DNA of 64,000 nt from the NCBI GenBank assembly GCA_016744455.1, contig JADGEI010000007.1, positions 62,001 through 126,000 of the forward strand, in the 5' to 3' direction. The notes beneath the pieces are model-generated. The model searched no databases. It was not told the origin of the DNA and worked only from the letters and a program-made list of their open reading frames with translations. Position 1 is the first letter of the stretch, and every line of letters starts with the position of its first letter. Shown here piece after piece: positions 38,532 to 48,145 of the stretch. This stretch comes from Alcanivoracaceae bacterium (GTDB lineage Bacteria > Pseudomonadota > Gammaproteobacteria > Xanthomonadales > Marinicellaceae). Made by a program: the position numbers and the translations under genes.

Positions 38532-39947
38532 TCAATCCTCAAACCCATCTGTAAAAATAGCGCTATTATCAACAAATAACTGCGTTGCTAATCCATTAAT
38601 GTATTCTTCTATTGCTGTATATCCTGATGGCATTATGGTGTTGTTGTCAACTATACTTGGGTTTAGGCCATTTAGCGATTCCCAATTATTGGGCATTCCA
38701 TCACCATCTGAATCCAGTGGTGGAGCCGTTGGAGTTAAGCCATCGAGTAAATCTACTGGACGGAAATTCCCCCATGAGCCTGATCGTGTTTGTAAATCGG
38801 TTAACGATTGTCGTGCAATAATATCACGTGGGAAGGCTCCGACCTGTTCAATTAAAAGACTTTCGATTTGATTACTGATATCAGTCGTGATTGAAACATT
38901 ACCTTGTGAACTAAAATTGAACTCACCAATTTGATTGAATTGCATTTCAATAATGCCACAACAAACAAAAGTGTATTCGTTTAAGAAAGCACTATCATCC
39001 CAGGGATTATCAACTATACCAGTGTAAACACCTGGGTCTTGGATTAAATTATCGTGTAGCCAGTATTGCGTGATGATTGGAGGACTGTCATTTTCTGGAT
39101 CAAACCAAAAGGGTGCTAATGAGGCACTTGGGCCAGCGATGTAATTATTGCCTATGATATTAAACTGTCCATCTGCAACGACATTGTGGTGGACAAAACC
39201 TTCTCTGCCGTTGTAGATTAAATTATTTTTAACCTCAGCGGGACCAACTGATAGTGCTGGTGTGCGATTACGTGCGTGGGCAAAATAGTTATGATGAATG
39301 GAAATAAAACCACCCATGCGAGAATTACCATCACAACTGTTGTCGTCCAAACACGGCCTGTGGTTTAGTATACCTTTGTTATGATCCCAGCCATTACCAG
39401 GATCATAAATTGGGAATGAAATATTTGACCATTGAATGGTGATATGGTTGGCACCATCCCACATATCAATGTTTTCATCAGCGCCATGGGATACATCAAC
39501 ATGATCTAAAATAATCGTGTTGGCGGATGAGAATTGAATTCCATCATGTTGATTAGGTGGCCATTGTGCATCGGGGTTTGGTGGGCGAACACGAATATGA
39601 CGAATGATAATGTTGCTGGTTTCATTTCCAAATTCTGTTGTAAGATGCCCGACAATAGTAATGCCAGCACCCGGAGCGGTTTGTCCTGCAATAGTGACAT
39701 CACCATGTGGAATTTCGATATCACTGGTTATGATGCCTGAGACGTCAAAAACAATGATACGTGCGCCAGCTTGATCAAGCGCCCACTGTAATGAGCCAAT
39801 ACCCGAAGCATTTAATGTAGTGACTTTAATCACAGTACCATTGCGACCACCCGTGGCAAAAGCACCAAAACCTTCCGCTTCAGGAAATGATTTTAGCTGG
39901 GCTTGCGCTTGAAAAGTAAGCACTACTAACAACAAATATTTAGCCAT
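38532..39947 (-). CDS. Secreted pectate-lyase-like (PL1-type) beta-helix protein with C-terminal F-x-D-G-F-E-D tag
   Basis: The 471-residue product has a signal peptide (MAKYLLLVVLTFQAQA) and starts the mature chain FPEAEGFGAFATGGRNGTVIKVTTLNASGIGSLQWAL, the usual N-terminus of polysaccharide lyase family 1 proteins. Parallel beta-helix coils follow, including IIIRHIRVRPP, DGIQFSSANTIILDHVDVSHGADENIDMW and ISIHHNYFAHARNRTPALS, equivalent to the lyase active-site strand region. The end DSDGDGMPNNWESLNGL is a calcium-binding thrombospondin type 3-like DxDxDGxxD loop, then NSAIFTDGFED. Pectin or another polyuronate is the likely substrate class. Confidence 0.85.
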   Translation of the reverse strand: MAKYLLLVVLTFQAQAQLKSFPEAEGFGAFATGGRNGTVIKVTTLNASGIGSLQWALDQAGARIIVFDVSGIITSDIEIPHGDVTIAGQTAPGAGITIVGHLTTEFGNETSNIIIRHIRVRPPNPDAQWPPNQHDGIQFSSANTIILDHVDVSHGADENIDMWDGANHITIQWSNISFPIYDPGNGWDHNKGILNHRPCLDDNSCDGNSRMGGFISIHHNYFAHARNRTPALSVGPAEVKNNLIYNGREGFVHHNVVADGQFNIIGNNYIAGPSASLAPFWFDPENDSPPIITQYWLHDNLIQDPGVYTGIVDNPWDDSAFLNEYTFVCCGIIEMQFNQIGEFNFSSQGNVSITTDISNQIESLLIEQVGAFPRDIIARQSLTDLQTRSGSWGNFRPVDLLDGLTPTAPPLDSDGDGMPNNWESLNGLNPSIVDNNTIMPSGYTAIEEYINGLATQLFVDNSAIFTDGFED

Positions 39948-39961
39948 TGTTCTTTACCTTT

Positions 39962-42244
39962 TTACTCAAAACCATCGCTAAATAGAAAGGTGTTTAGGTT
40001 TTGTTTCCAGTGTTGTAACAAGGCCCTAAACGCCTCAGCTTTTTGAGTATTGGCAGGGTTTCCGGCTTGATCAATATCATTTACTCCGTGACAACCACCA
40101 CAGGCACGAATTTCTCCGGGTTGAAAGGTTATCCAATAACGTTCTCGAACTACTGGTGTTGCATCAGGTGCTAATGTTTGCCACGCCATTGCACGTCTAG
40201 CAGGTACAAAGGCGGCAACTGAGCCATCAGGATAAACTTCCATACTACCAGTAGGTGCTGCTGCAAATGGAATGTTATTTGCCATGGCATTGTCATCATG
40301 TAAGAATTGTGCAATCACTCTTTGGCCATTATCTGGTGAAGTTACGCCTCCAGAACCTCTAATCTGATCACCTTGAACAAATTGCATATGAGAAATGTCA
40401 TAAATTTTACCAGCTGAGCCTATGGTTTGATGAAGTTGACCAGCTACTTTAATGTTATAAGGTTGTTGCTTATCTGTGGTGTCTCGTGTTGTGACATCAC
40501 GCATCACTAATACCGCTAGGTTTTTGTTAGATAAGTAATCTTTAAATTGATTGGCGTTAACATTTTCTTCGTTAAACACCAATTGTTCTGGTGTTTGTAT
40601 TTGGCTACTTGTTAAAGGTGGAGTTGTGGTTGTAATAACTTCAACAGCCTGTAACTCCCATAGTGGGCCTGTGTAAGACACTAAAACATCTGGATCAAAA
40701 TAGGAAATAGTGACATTGCCCAAACTCGTAATTGGTGAACTAGGAATATAATCCCCTGAACCATTCATGCTATAAGTTTTTATACGATAAGCATATCGTG
40801 GTTGTGGGTTAGCTCTAGTGCCTTCGTTTAAATTACCTCTTGTTTCAGATGTATGTGAGGCAATTATTGTATTGTTATTCATGGTAATTGGGTCGCGTGA
40901 AAAACCGATATGTTCTGGTGGTGGCGAATCGCTGGTGTCACGGGTAGACTCATGAGTAATATTGTCTACAGTGACTAAATCAGGTCTGTCTCCATCTGCT
41001 AAATTAAAGGCGATTATTTGGCCGCCGTTATGGGTAGCAAATTCAGGTGCCTCAATCGCGAGAAAACGCCCGTCTTGATTGGGGTCTTCATGTAACATAA
41101 AAGTATTCAATATAGAGTTTTGGTTTGGTCTGTTAACACCGGGGATAAATTCTTGTAAATTAGTGTCATCGTTCAAACTGCGATTAAAATAACTATGAAA
41201 TTCATGCCTACCTACATGATTTAATGTTTCTTCTTCTGTACCATCCTGATTGATTTCCCATGGGAAGAAATGATTTATGCTGTGACCTTCTAAGTTTGTA
41301 CCTGTCAATAAATCTACTTCTTCGCCACGAGGTTCTGGAAAAATTTCCAAAACATTATTAACACGTGGCGCACTGGAATCTACGGGTTCAGTGAGGTAGT
41401 TAAAGGCATCTATATTGTTATTTGGAGAGGCTTGTTGATCTCTTTGCAAGTGGTCCCAACGAGTAAATACCAGCCGACCAGAACTATCGATCAAAGGTGA
41501 AAAAGAACCAGAAGGCGAATGTTGCAGAAGTGAAACCTCAGCTGTCGTCGGGTTTAATTTCCATAAACCTGTATTAGTCGCCGATGATTCATATTCGTCA
41601 TGTTGTGGGTAATTATAGCGATTTTTTGTTCGTGGCATATCCGTTGTAAAGATAATGCTGTCATCTGACCCATAAATTGGAGAAATGTTATTATAATCAA
41701 CAGGTTGGTTAGCTAATTTAGTAATGACAACAGTTTGCCCCAAACCAAAACCTGTTATTTCATAGAGTTGCCAAAAGAAATTGCGTTCGCCAAATATTTC
41801 GGCTGGTGCACCAATGACCATACTGAAAAGTGCCTTGGTACCACTCCAATGAATAGCCGGATCTCGAACAGCAATGGAGTCAGCACCCTGAAAACCAATC
41901 ATCCCAAATCCTGCTTCTTGGGTAAGGTTTCTTAAACTGCCATCGGTATAACGAATATACAAATCACCGCCACGGCCAGTGACACTAATTTCTCCTGAAT
42001 GGTTACCAAAAGTTGATCCAATGGTAACAAAATCTGCAGCAATAGGAAATTGTGTGACAAACATAATAGGATTGGCTATAGAGTTTCCAGCTATTGTTAC
42101 ACCGTTAAACAATATAGAATAGATCACAAATAGTATTATGAGAGGTTTTTGCTTAACTGTACGGTAAAATAAATACAGATTAACTTGGGTTGATTTTAAT
42201 TGTCTTGCGAATTGTGCAAAGCTATCTATTATTGTTTTATTCAT
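39962..42244 (-). CDS. Secreted propeller-type protein with one c-heme motif and C-terminal F-x-D-G-F-E tag
   Basis: The 760-residue protein has a long N-terminus with one hydrophobic helix (KPLIILFVIYSILFNGVTIAG) that may be a signal peptide. The centre has TolB/PD40-like blades (ISPIYGSDDSIIFTTDMPRTKNRYN; SGSFSPLIDSSGRLVFTRWDHLQRD; DGRFLAIEAPEF). Near the C-terminus is CGGCHGVNDIDQAGNPAN, a single CxxCH, after VPARRAMAWQTLAP. This layout resembles proteins carrying the hydrazine-synthase-alpha-type middle domain; I infer an extracytoplasmic redox or binding protein, not hydrazine synthesis. It ends NTFLFSDGFE. The stop lies 14 bases before the pectate-lyase-like gene. Confidence 0.75.
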   Translation of the reverse strand: MNKTIIDSFAQFARQLKSTQVNLYLFYRTVKQKPLIILFVIYSILFNGVTIAGNSIANPIMFVTQFPIAADFVTIGSTFGNHSGEISVTGRGGDLYIRYTDGSLRNLTQEAGFGMIGFQGADSIAVRDPAIHWSGTKALFSMVIGAPAEIFGERNFFWQLYEITGFGLGQTVVITKLANQPVDYNNISPIYGSDDSIIFTTDMPRTKNRYNYPQHDEYESSATNTGLWKLNPTTAEVSLLQHSPSGSFSPLIDSSGRLVFTRWDHLQRDQQASPNNNIDAFNYLTEPVDSSAPRVNNVLEIFPEPRGEEVDLLTGTNLEGHSINHFFPWEINQDGTEEETLNHVGRHEFHSYFNRSLNDDTNLQEFIPGVNRPNQNSILNTFMLHEDPNQDGRFLAIEAPEFATHNGGQIIAFNLADGDRPDLVTVDNITHESTRDTSDSPPPEHIGFSRDPITMNNNTIIASHTSETRGNLNEGTRANPQPRYAYRIKTYSMNGSGDYIPSSPITSLGNVTISYFDPDVLVSYTGPLWELQAVEVITTTTPPLTSSQIQTPEQLVFNEENVNANQFKDYLSNKNLAVLVMRDVTTRDTTDKQQPYNIKVAGQLHQTIGSAGKIYDISHMQFVQGDQIRGSGGVTSPDNGQRVIAQFLHDDNAMANNIPFAAAPTGSMEVYPDGSVAAFVPARRAMAWQTLAPDATPVVRERYWITFQPGEIRACGGCHGVNDIDQAGNPANTQKAEAFRALLQHWKQNLNTFLFSDGFE

Positions 42245-42314
42245 ATTTCCTCCAATAAGACTTAATTTTACTACGAATTAGAATGCAATTTTTTTATCTC
42301 TATCACAGATTCAA

Positions 42315-44204
42315 TTATTCAAATCCATTCATAAACATGATTTCAGGTTTATCCACCACTTCATCAGCCCCAACATCGTAATAAAATAAGGGTGTGCCAA
42401 TTGTGTTTGGGTCATTAAATCCACGAGTTTCATAATCAATATCTGGTTGAATGACAGTTGTACGGTTAGATGTGTTGATATAATCAATAGCAGGAGAAGT
42501 AGCTGACAAATGATAATTACCATTATTTCTATCTACAAAAAGCGGATCAGCTAGAATAGTTAACCCTCCTTCTGGATAGATTATGGCATCATTGACTAAT
42601 ATACTTGATGTTAAGGAAGTAGTCTCATTGGCAAAACATGCACTAACATTTATGTGCATCTGATCTCCACCTTGGGTAAAGTCAAGTTCATCGAAAGAAT
42701 AAACATCAATAAGTGGATTATGGATAATAGTTGATTGAATCTCTAATAAAGGAGGAAGTGATATATTGGAATTAAAATCAGTTCTAATAATTGATTGAGA
42801 GGCTTGATTGTCGGCAATTGTATTATGAACAAATATCGCGTCAATAAAGCCATATAAATTAAAGAGATAGTCATTCATATTTCCACCATTATCATTAATC
42901 ATACTACTTTCAACACGAAATAATGAAGGAGAAGCAGGGTGACCAACATTTATATCAAACACTGTGGAATCATTGCCTATGATGCTTGTCGATGAGATGT
43001 CAACACTATTATTTAACAATCCAGCTATTACGGTGCCGGTATTGTTTTCTATTAAGTTACATTTATCGTTACTCCAACAAGGTTGAAAAAAACGTTCTAT
43101 AGTTAAATCTGATTCGGTGGCATAAATAACTGATTCACCACTATTGCCTTGGAGTAAAGCTGCATTGATTTTTACATCACTACTATCTGCATAAATAGCA
43201 GCACCATGTTGAAAATTACTTAAATTGTTTTTCATTGCAACTGGGTTGTTATCATCACCTAAGCAGCCCAATGAGCCACAAGATTGATGGCCATGTATTC
43301 TAACTATAGAGTTTTCAACATAAATAGCTCCGCCAAAATTCATGGAAGAATTGGCTTCCATTCCAGTGAAACTTGCATTGCTATTTGAGCCGGTAAACAG
43401 TGCAAAATAACAGCCAGTAATATAAGCCCCGCCACCACGTCCATTAGGTGCAACTATTAATGGATTATTAGCAAAATTTGAAATAATCCCGCTGTGATTT
43501 GCCACATTTATCGAGGACATGCTTCCACTACAGTAAATTCCCCCGCCATAATCAGCAATATTACCAAAAATCAGAGACTCATTTAACAGTAAATCTGTAT
43601 TACCTCCTAAAATAGCAATACCCGCACCATGGATTGCGTTGTTATTACGTATATCGACATTTTCTAACAATAAGGCAACATCAGAATTATCAGAAAGCAA
43701 TCCTCCGCCGCCAGTTGGACTGTTGCCATTGATTAATCGTAAATTTTTAAATTCCATTGTTCTTCTTGTAGTAACACCTTGAACAGTAATTACCGTTCCA
43801 CTATTACTTGCATCAATTAACGCTTGACTTAATGTACCTACTCCCGCATTAGCATTAGTACAATTACTGTAACCTCCTGTTAATGAAACATCAGCATTGC
43901 CAATAACAATATTTTCAAAATAGGTTTTATTGGTTGCAATTCGTATTTCAATTGATGGTAAGGGTGACTGAAAAAAATCATCAATTGCCGTTTGAATGGA
44001 TGAATAACCACAAGCACCATCAGCACCAACAGTAAAAAAACTTATGCCCTGAATACTTTGTGCGTTTTGCATCTCTTGTTCGTGTTGCTTAAAATGCTGT
44101 GCCAAAGCAAGACTTTCCTTGAGCATAATATCAACCTCTTTGTTTTCATTGGTTGAGGCAAAGGCCATACCTGTTATTAATAATAATGGTAGTAATTTGT
44201 ACAT
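42315..44204 (-). CDS. Secreted right-handed beta-helix protein with C-terminal F-x-N-G-F-E tag
   Basis: I start at ATG 44204 (MYKLLPLLLITGMAFAST), preceded by AAGGAAAAA, which gives 629 residues and a proper signal peptide; the ORF-track start is 14 codons upstream. The mature part opens SFFTVGADGACGYSSIQTAIDDF...EIRIATNKTYFENIVI, the same entry module found twice in the next gene, and then runs through beta-helix coils with repeated GGGxY/GGGxx (SPTGGGGLLSDNSDVALLLENVDIRNNNAIHGAGIAI; ADYGGGIYCSG). It ends YYDVGADEVVDKPEIMFMNGFE. Surface location is inferred. Confidence 0.8.
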   Translation of the reverse strand: MYKLLPLLLITGMAFASTNENKEVDIMLKESLALAQHFKQHEQEMQNAQSIQGISFFTVGADGACGYSSIQTAIDDFFQSPLPSIEIRIATNKTYFENIVIGNADVSLTGGYSNCTNANAGVGTLSQALIDASNSGTVITVQGVTTRRTMEFKNLRLINGNSPTGGGGLLSDNSDVALLLENVDIRNNNAIHGAGIAILGGNTDLLLNESLIFGNIADYGGGIYCSGSMSSINVANHSGIISNFANNPLIVAPNGRGGGAYITGCYFALFTGSNSNASFTGMEANSSMNFGGAIYVENSIVRIHGHQSCGSLGCLGDDNNPVAMKNNLSNFQHGAAIYADSSDVKINAALLQGNSGESVIYATESDLTIERFFQPCWSNDKCNLIENNTGTVIAGLLNNSVDISSTSIIGNDSTVFDINVGHPASPSLFRVESSMINDNGGNMNDYLFNLYGFIDAIFVHNTIADNQASQSIIRTDFNSNISLPPLLEIQSTIIHNPLIDVYSFDELDFTQGGDQMHINVSACFANETTSLTSSILVNDAIIYPEGGLTILADPLFVDRNNGNYHLSATSPAIDYINTSNRTTVIQPDIDYETRGFNDPNTIGTPLFYYDVGADEVVDKPEIMFMNGFE

Positions 44205-44227
44205 TAGATTTTTCCTTTTTTTAGTTG

Positions 44228-44316
44228 TTTTTAAAACTGCACTCATAAATACTCCGACAAAACATCTTAACTTTTCAAGGGATTAATGAATCACTTCATA
44301 AATGCAGTTTTAAAAA
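44228..44316. repeat. 14-base inverted repeat between the two beta-helix genes
   Basis: TTTTTAAAACTGCA (44228-44241) and TGCAGTTTTAAAAA (44303-44316) are perfect inverse copies with 61 bases between. They lie in the leader of the 42315 gene, after the stop of the larger beta-helix gene. Possible operator pair or long-loop terminator; nothing else supports either. Confidence 0.5.
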
Positions 44317-44341
44317 ATACGGCAGCGACTTTTCTTAATTT

Positions 44342-47300
44342 TCATTCAAAACCATTGGCGAACACCATTTCAACAAAAGCTTCATCTGCACCAACATCGA
44401 AACTTCCTGTAAAATTAGGAAACATGGGATCATCTAATCCTCTTTTTTCAAAATCGATGTCTTTAAAGCGGGCTTGAATAACACTGTCATCACACATATC
44501 TTTTGCCTGAGAATTGGCTGCTATATGGTAGTCACGATTATTCCTATCTACAAAAGAAGGGTCCGCAACTATGATGTTAGTGCCAAGTATTGATAAAGAC
44601 TCATGTGTCATTGCACAGTTAATATTTACGGTTCCAGTGGTTGTAGCTAGAACTACTCCCAAAGGGTCATTAACAATGCTTGAATAAAGGCTTAACTGTG
44701 AATTAAAGGAGACATCAAGTGTTGAAGAATTTTCAATAAAATTATCAGCAAAAGTGGAATGTATAATTTCAACTGTTGCCGAAATACTTGCAATGATGAC
44801 AGAAACATCAGAGAGTGCTGCTGCATTATTATTATTGAAAACACTGCCTTCTATACGTGCAAAAGAACTAACAACAGAAATGGCAGAACCAGTATTATCT
44901 TCAAAATAACTTGAAGATATATTAAGTTGACCTTGAAATGATTCAATGGTACCGTTAGATAGTGTGGATGTGTTATTTAAAAAATAATTACATTTTGTGG
45001 AATCCCAACAATCTTTTGATAACCGAGAAACATTTAAACTAGCTAAATCATTTATATATATTGCACTGCCGCCGAACTTTGATAAATTATTTTTAAATAG
45101 ACTAGCATAAATATTGACCGATGTAGATTGACCAGAAGCATAAATACCAGCTCCTCTGTCATCAATTGATGGTGAACCAGTAAACCCAGATGTATTGTTG
45201 TTGATATTCACAGGGCTAGTGTTATTCCCAACACAACTGGTGGTATCACATAGCTCATGTCCATACAATGTCACTTGCGAGCCTAAATCTGCATAGATTC
45301 CCCCACCTTCGTTATAAGCCAAATTATCAGAAATACCTAAATTTGTGGAGGCATCAGGGTTGTTCTCTCCCGAGTAAATGGTGAAATCACACCCATTAGT
45401 TAAATAAACTCCTCCTCCTTGTCCTTGGGCGGTATTATGAGAAATACCACTCTCGCCTTGAACCACAATTTTTGATGATGCACCTTCACAATAAATGCCA
45501 CCACCTCGGTGAGCAGAGTTCTGCATAACTAGTGTGTCAATTAAAGTTAAGTTTATGGCACCATCGGTTAGGTTAATTGCACCGCCAAAATTAAATTCAT
45601 CAATGTTGTGACCTGTCAGGAAAACATCATTGAGAGTTATATCTGCCACACTACCATTGGCTGATATAGCACTAAAATTTGAATCAACACCTGCAATGGT
45701 TAGGCCTTCAATAAGAATAGAATTGCCTAAACTGGTCCCCTGTATATCTATAGTCGGAACAGCGATTCCACCTGGTGCATCTATTGTTGTATGGGTAGTG
45801 GCGTTGTTGGCATCAGCGGCTGTACAATCAAGAAAACCTCCGCGTAATTTAACACTTTCATCATTAATAATAATAGCCGAATCATAAAATCCATTACGAG
45901 CAATCCTGACTTCTCCAACACCTGTATCTATCACATCTTGGATTGTTTGTGTGGTCGAATTAAAATCACATGTGGCATCAGTTCCAATGGTAAAATAATT
46001 TTTTGAGAAATTTTCATCTGCACCAATATCAAAAGCTCCCATAAAGTTACTCAAATTTGGGTTGTCCCATCCATAACTCTGAAAATCCATGTCTTTATTG
46101 GTTGGTGTAGTTAAAACAGAACAATAATCTATCGCAGGAGAAGTATTACTTAAGTGATAATCTTGATTGGCACGATCAAAAAATTCGGGATCATCTACGG
46201 TATTGCTCGCACCGGATAATGAACTAATTTCGTGTGCCATCACGCAAAATGCGCCAATAAAACCACTGCCACCTAGCCCAAATGCCAATACTGGACCACT
46301 AGTAACATCATCTATAATGCTTGAATTCAACAACAATACCGTACCTGGATCATCTTCAATCTTGAATATGCCAATTTCTGTATCATTGTCGGCAATAGTC
46401 GCGTATTTAAAGGCATAATCAGCACCTGTATTGCCAATAAACAAATGACTACTCAAAAAACCTGATGACCCACCATTGCTGTGAAAAATAGAAGTATCTA
46501 TATTGGTTACACCATTATTGCTGTTATAAACAGCAACCCCTAAGTTGGCATTACTTCCTTGGATAATCGCATGAGATATATTAGCGGTTGCATCATTGTT
46601 GTATAAAAAACCGCCGGTGAAATCAGCACGGTTCGCTTTAAACAAATTACAATTTACAGAATCCCAACAATCAATACCATTGCGATTAATGGTTAGATTG
46701 GCATGATCAAAAAGTGCAATTGCACCACCAGATGATTGAGTAGCTGCATTGGCATTAAACCAAGCAGCAGAAATCGTTACATCGGTATTAGTTCCTGTGG
46801 CATAAATGGCACCACCAGCAAAGGAACTTGGGACAATACCATTCGAATTAGCTGTGTTTTCCATCATATTGGCAGGATTATTTTTATCACCGAAACAGTG
46901 ATTTGATAGGTTACATAATTGGGTACCATGAATTAATAAACTTGCCCCTGAATTAAGGTAAACACCACCTCCTGAACTTTCTGCTTGATTTAGGTTGATG
47001 CCTTGTATATCGGCAATACTTCCTTCTATACTTTTTGTGTTATGAATATTGTTCGGAATATTAAAAGGGTTTGCAGATCCTGCAAATGATGCCAATAAAC
47101 ATTGTCGGAATAAAAAAGCGCCACCTCCATTTCCCTCTGTTTGGTTTAATGATATACTACTACCTGTATTTACAACAATAGTCGCAAACTTATTCATACC
47201 ACTAAAGTCATTACAATAAATACCACCTCCACTACTAATGGTTTGATTGTTACTGATTGTCGTGTTGTTAAGAATAACGGTGACATTACTCGACTGGACC

Positions 47301-47905
47301 AACAATCCTCCACCATACACAATATTTGATCCTTCCGTTAACCACGTATTTTGTAAGATTACATCAGAATCCGTATTAACAACCGCAATACCACCACCTG
47401 TTGTTAAGCCCTGTCCATCGCCAACAACTACTTTTATATTTTCAAAGGTGGTCATGTTGTGAGAAAGCAAGCCAGTAATAGTAAATATTGAACCGCTTTG
47501 ACCATTTGGTCGAGTGATTTCTGTCCAGTCTTGTTGTTGATTTGATTGGTTATTACTTTCAGCAGCGGTGCATGAAGAAAAGCCTCCACGGATACTTAAA
47601 TTGACCAAAGGGTCGTTGATGGTTATAAATTCCTGATAAACATCATTTGATGCAATCCGTATTTCGCTGGCACCGCTATTTATCGCATTTTGTATTTTGT
47701 TTGATCCAACACGAAAATCACAAGTACTATCACCGCCCACTGTTACAAAACTTGCACTCCCTCGGTTTAACTGTTGAGCTTGGAATGAAGAAGACACGGC
47801 TAATGCTTTAGATAGAGCCTGTTCAGTTTTAGGACTTAAATTCCAGTCTGGGTTTGCATAACTTGCTTGTGTAACTATAAATCCTAGAAATAGAAAAATT
47901 TTCAT
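44342..47905 (-). CDS. Giant secreted beta-helix protein, internally duplicated, with C-terminal F-x-N-G-F-E tag
   Basis: The 1187-residue protein has a signal peptide (MKIFLFLGFIVTQASYA) and two tandem copies of a unit of about 560 residues. Copy 1 starts FVTVGGDSTCDFRVGSNKIQNAINSGASEIRIAS, copy 2 starts YFTIGTDATCDFNSTTQTIQDVIDTGVGEVRIAR, each followed by RGGFxxCTAA, beta-helix coils with GGGIYC, HGTQLC or YGHELC motifs, a CWDSxxCN block, DPxFxDRxxxDYHL and xFDIGADExF. The first copy ends in ENFSKNYF, the second in VEMVFANGFE. The 42315 gene holds a third, single copy of the unit. Function unknown; adhesin or surface layer likely. Confidence 0.82.
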   Translation of the reverse strand: MKIFLFLGFIVTQASYANPDWNLSPKTEQALSKALAVSSSFQAQQLNRGSASFVTVGGDSTCDFRVGSNKIQNAINSGASEIRIASNDVYQEFITINDPLVNLSIRGGFSSCTAAESNNQSNQQQDWTEITRPNGQSGSIFTITGLLSHNMTTFENIKVVVGDGQGLTTGGGIAVVNTDSDVILQNTWLTEGSNIVYGGGLLVQSSNVTVILNNTTISNNQTISSGGGIYCNDFSGMNKFATIVVNTGSSISLNQTEGNGGGAFLFRQCLLASFAGSANPFNIPNNIHNTKSIEGSIADIQGINLNQAESSGGGVYLNSGASLLIHGTQLCNLSNHCFGDKNNPANMMENTANSNGIVPSSFAGGAIYATGTNTDVTISAAWFNANAATQSSGGAIALFDHANLTINRNGIDCWDSVNCNLFKANRADFTGGFLYNNDATANISHAIIQGSNANLGVAVYNSNNGVTNIDTSIFHSNGGSSGFLSSHLFIGNTGADYAFKYATIADNDTEIGIFKIEDDPGTVLLLNSSIIDDVTSGPVLAFGLGGSGFIGAFCVMAHEISSLSGASNTVDDPEFFDRANQDYHLSNTSPAIDYCSVLTTPTNKDMDFQSYGWDNPNLSNFMGAFDIGADENFSKNYFTIGTDATCDFNSTTQTIQDVIDTGVGEVRIARNGFYDSAIIINDESVKLRGGFLDCTAADANNATTHTTIDAPGGIAVPTIDIQGTSLGNSILIEGLTIAGVDSNFSAISANGSVADITLNDVFLTGHNIDEFNFGGAINLTDGAINLTLIDTLVMQNSAHRGGGIYCEGASSKIVVQGESGISHNTAQGQGGGVYLTNGCDFTIYSGENNPDASTNLGISDNLAYNEGGGIYADLGSQVTLYGHELCDTTSCVGNNTSPVNINNNTSGFTGSPSIDDRGAGIYASGQSTSVNIYASLFKNNLSKFGGSAIYINDLASLNVSRLSKDCWDSTKCNYFLNNTSTLSNGTIESFQGQLNISSSYFEDNTGSAISVVSSFARIEGSVFNNNNAAALSDVSVIIASISATVEIIHSTFADNFIENSSTLDVSFNSQLSLYSSIVNDPLGVVLATTTGTVNINCAMTHESLSILGTNIIVADPSFVDRNNRDYHIAANSQAKDMCDDSVIQARFKDIDFEKRGLDDPMFPNFTGSFDVGADEAFVEMVFANGFE

Positions 47906-48145
47906 TTGAGATCCTTACATCTTAATTATTTAACTTTATGATAGTGTTTAACGATGTTAATAACATGAAGATTTGGTAATGATTGTCTATTTTTTAGGAA
48001 AAACCCATATCAGTGCCTCAGTAAAATAACGATCACTTTTAGAAATATAGCATAGGTATAGATTATTTAACTTTCTATAAAAATAAGATTAAGATGAAAA
48101 TGAACAAAGCCTTTAAATTTAGTAAAGAGACCGATAAACCCTTAC

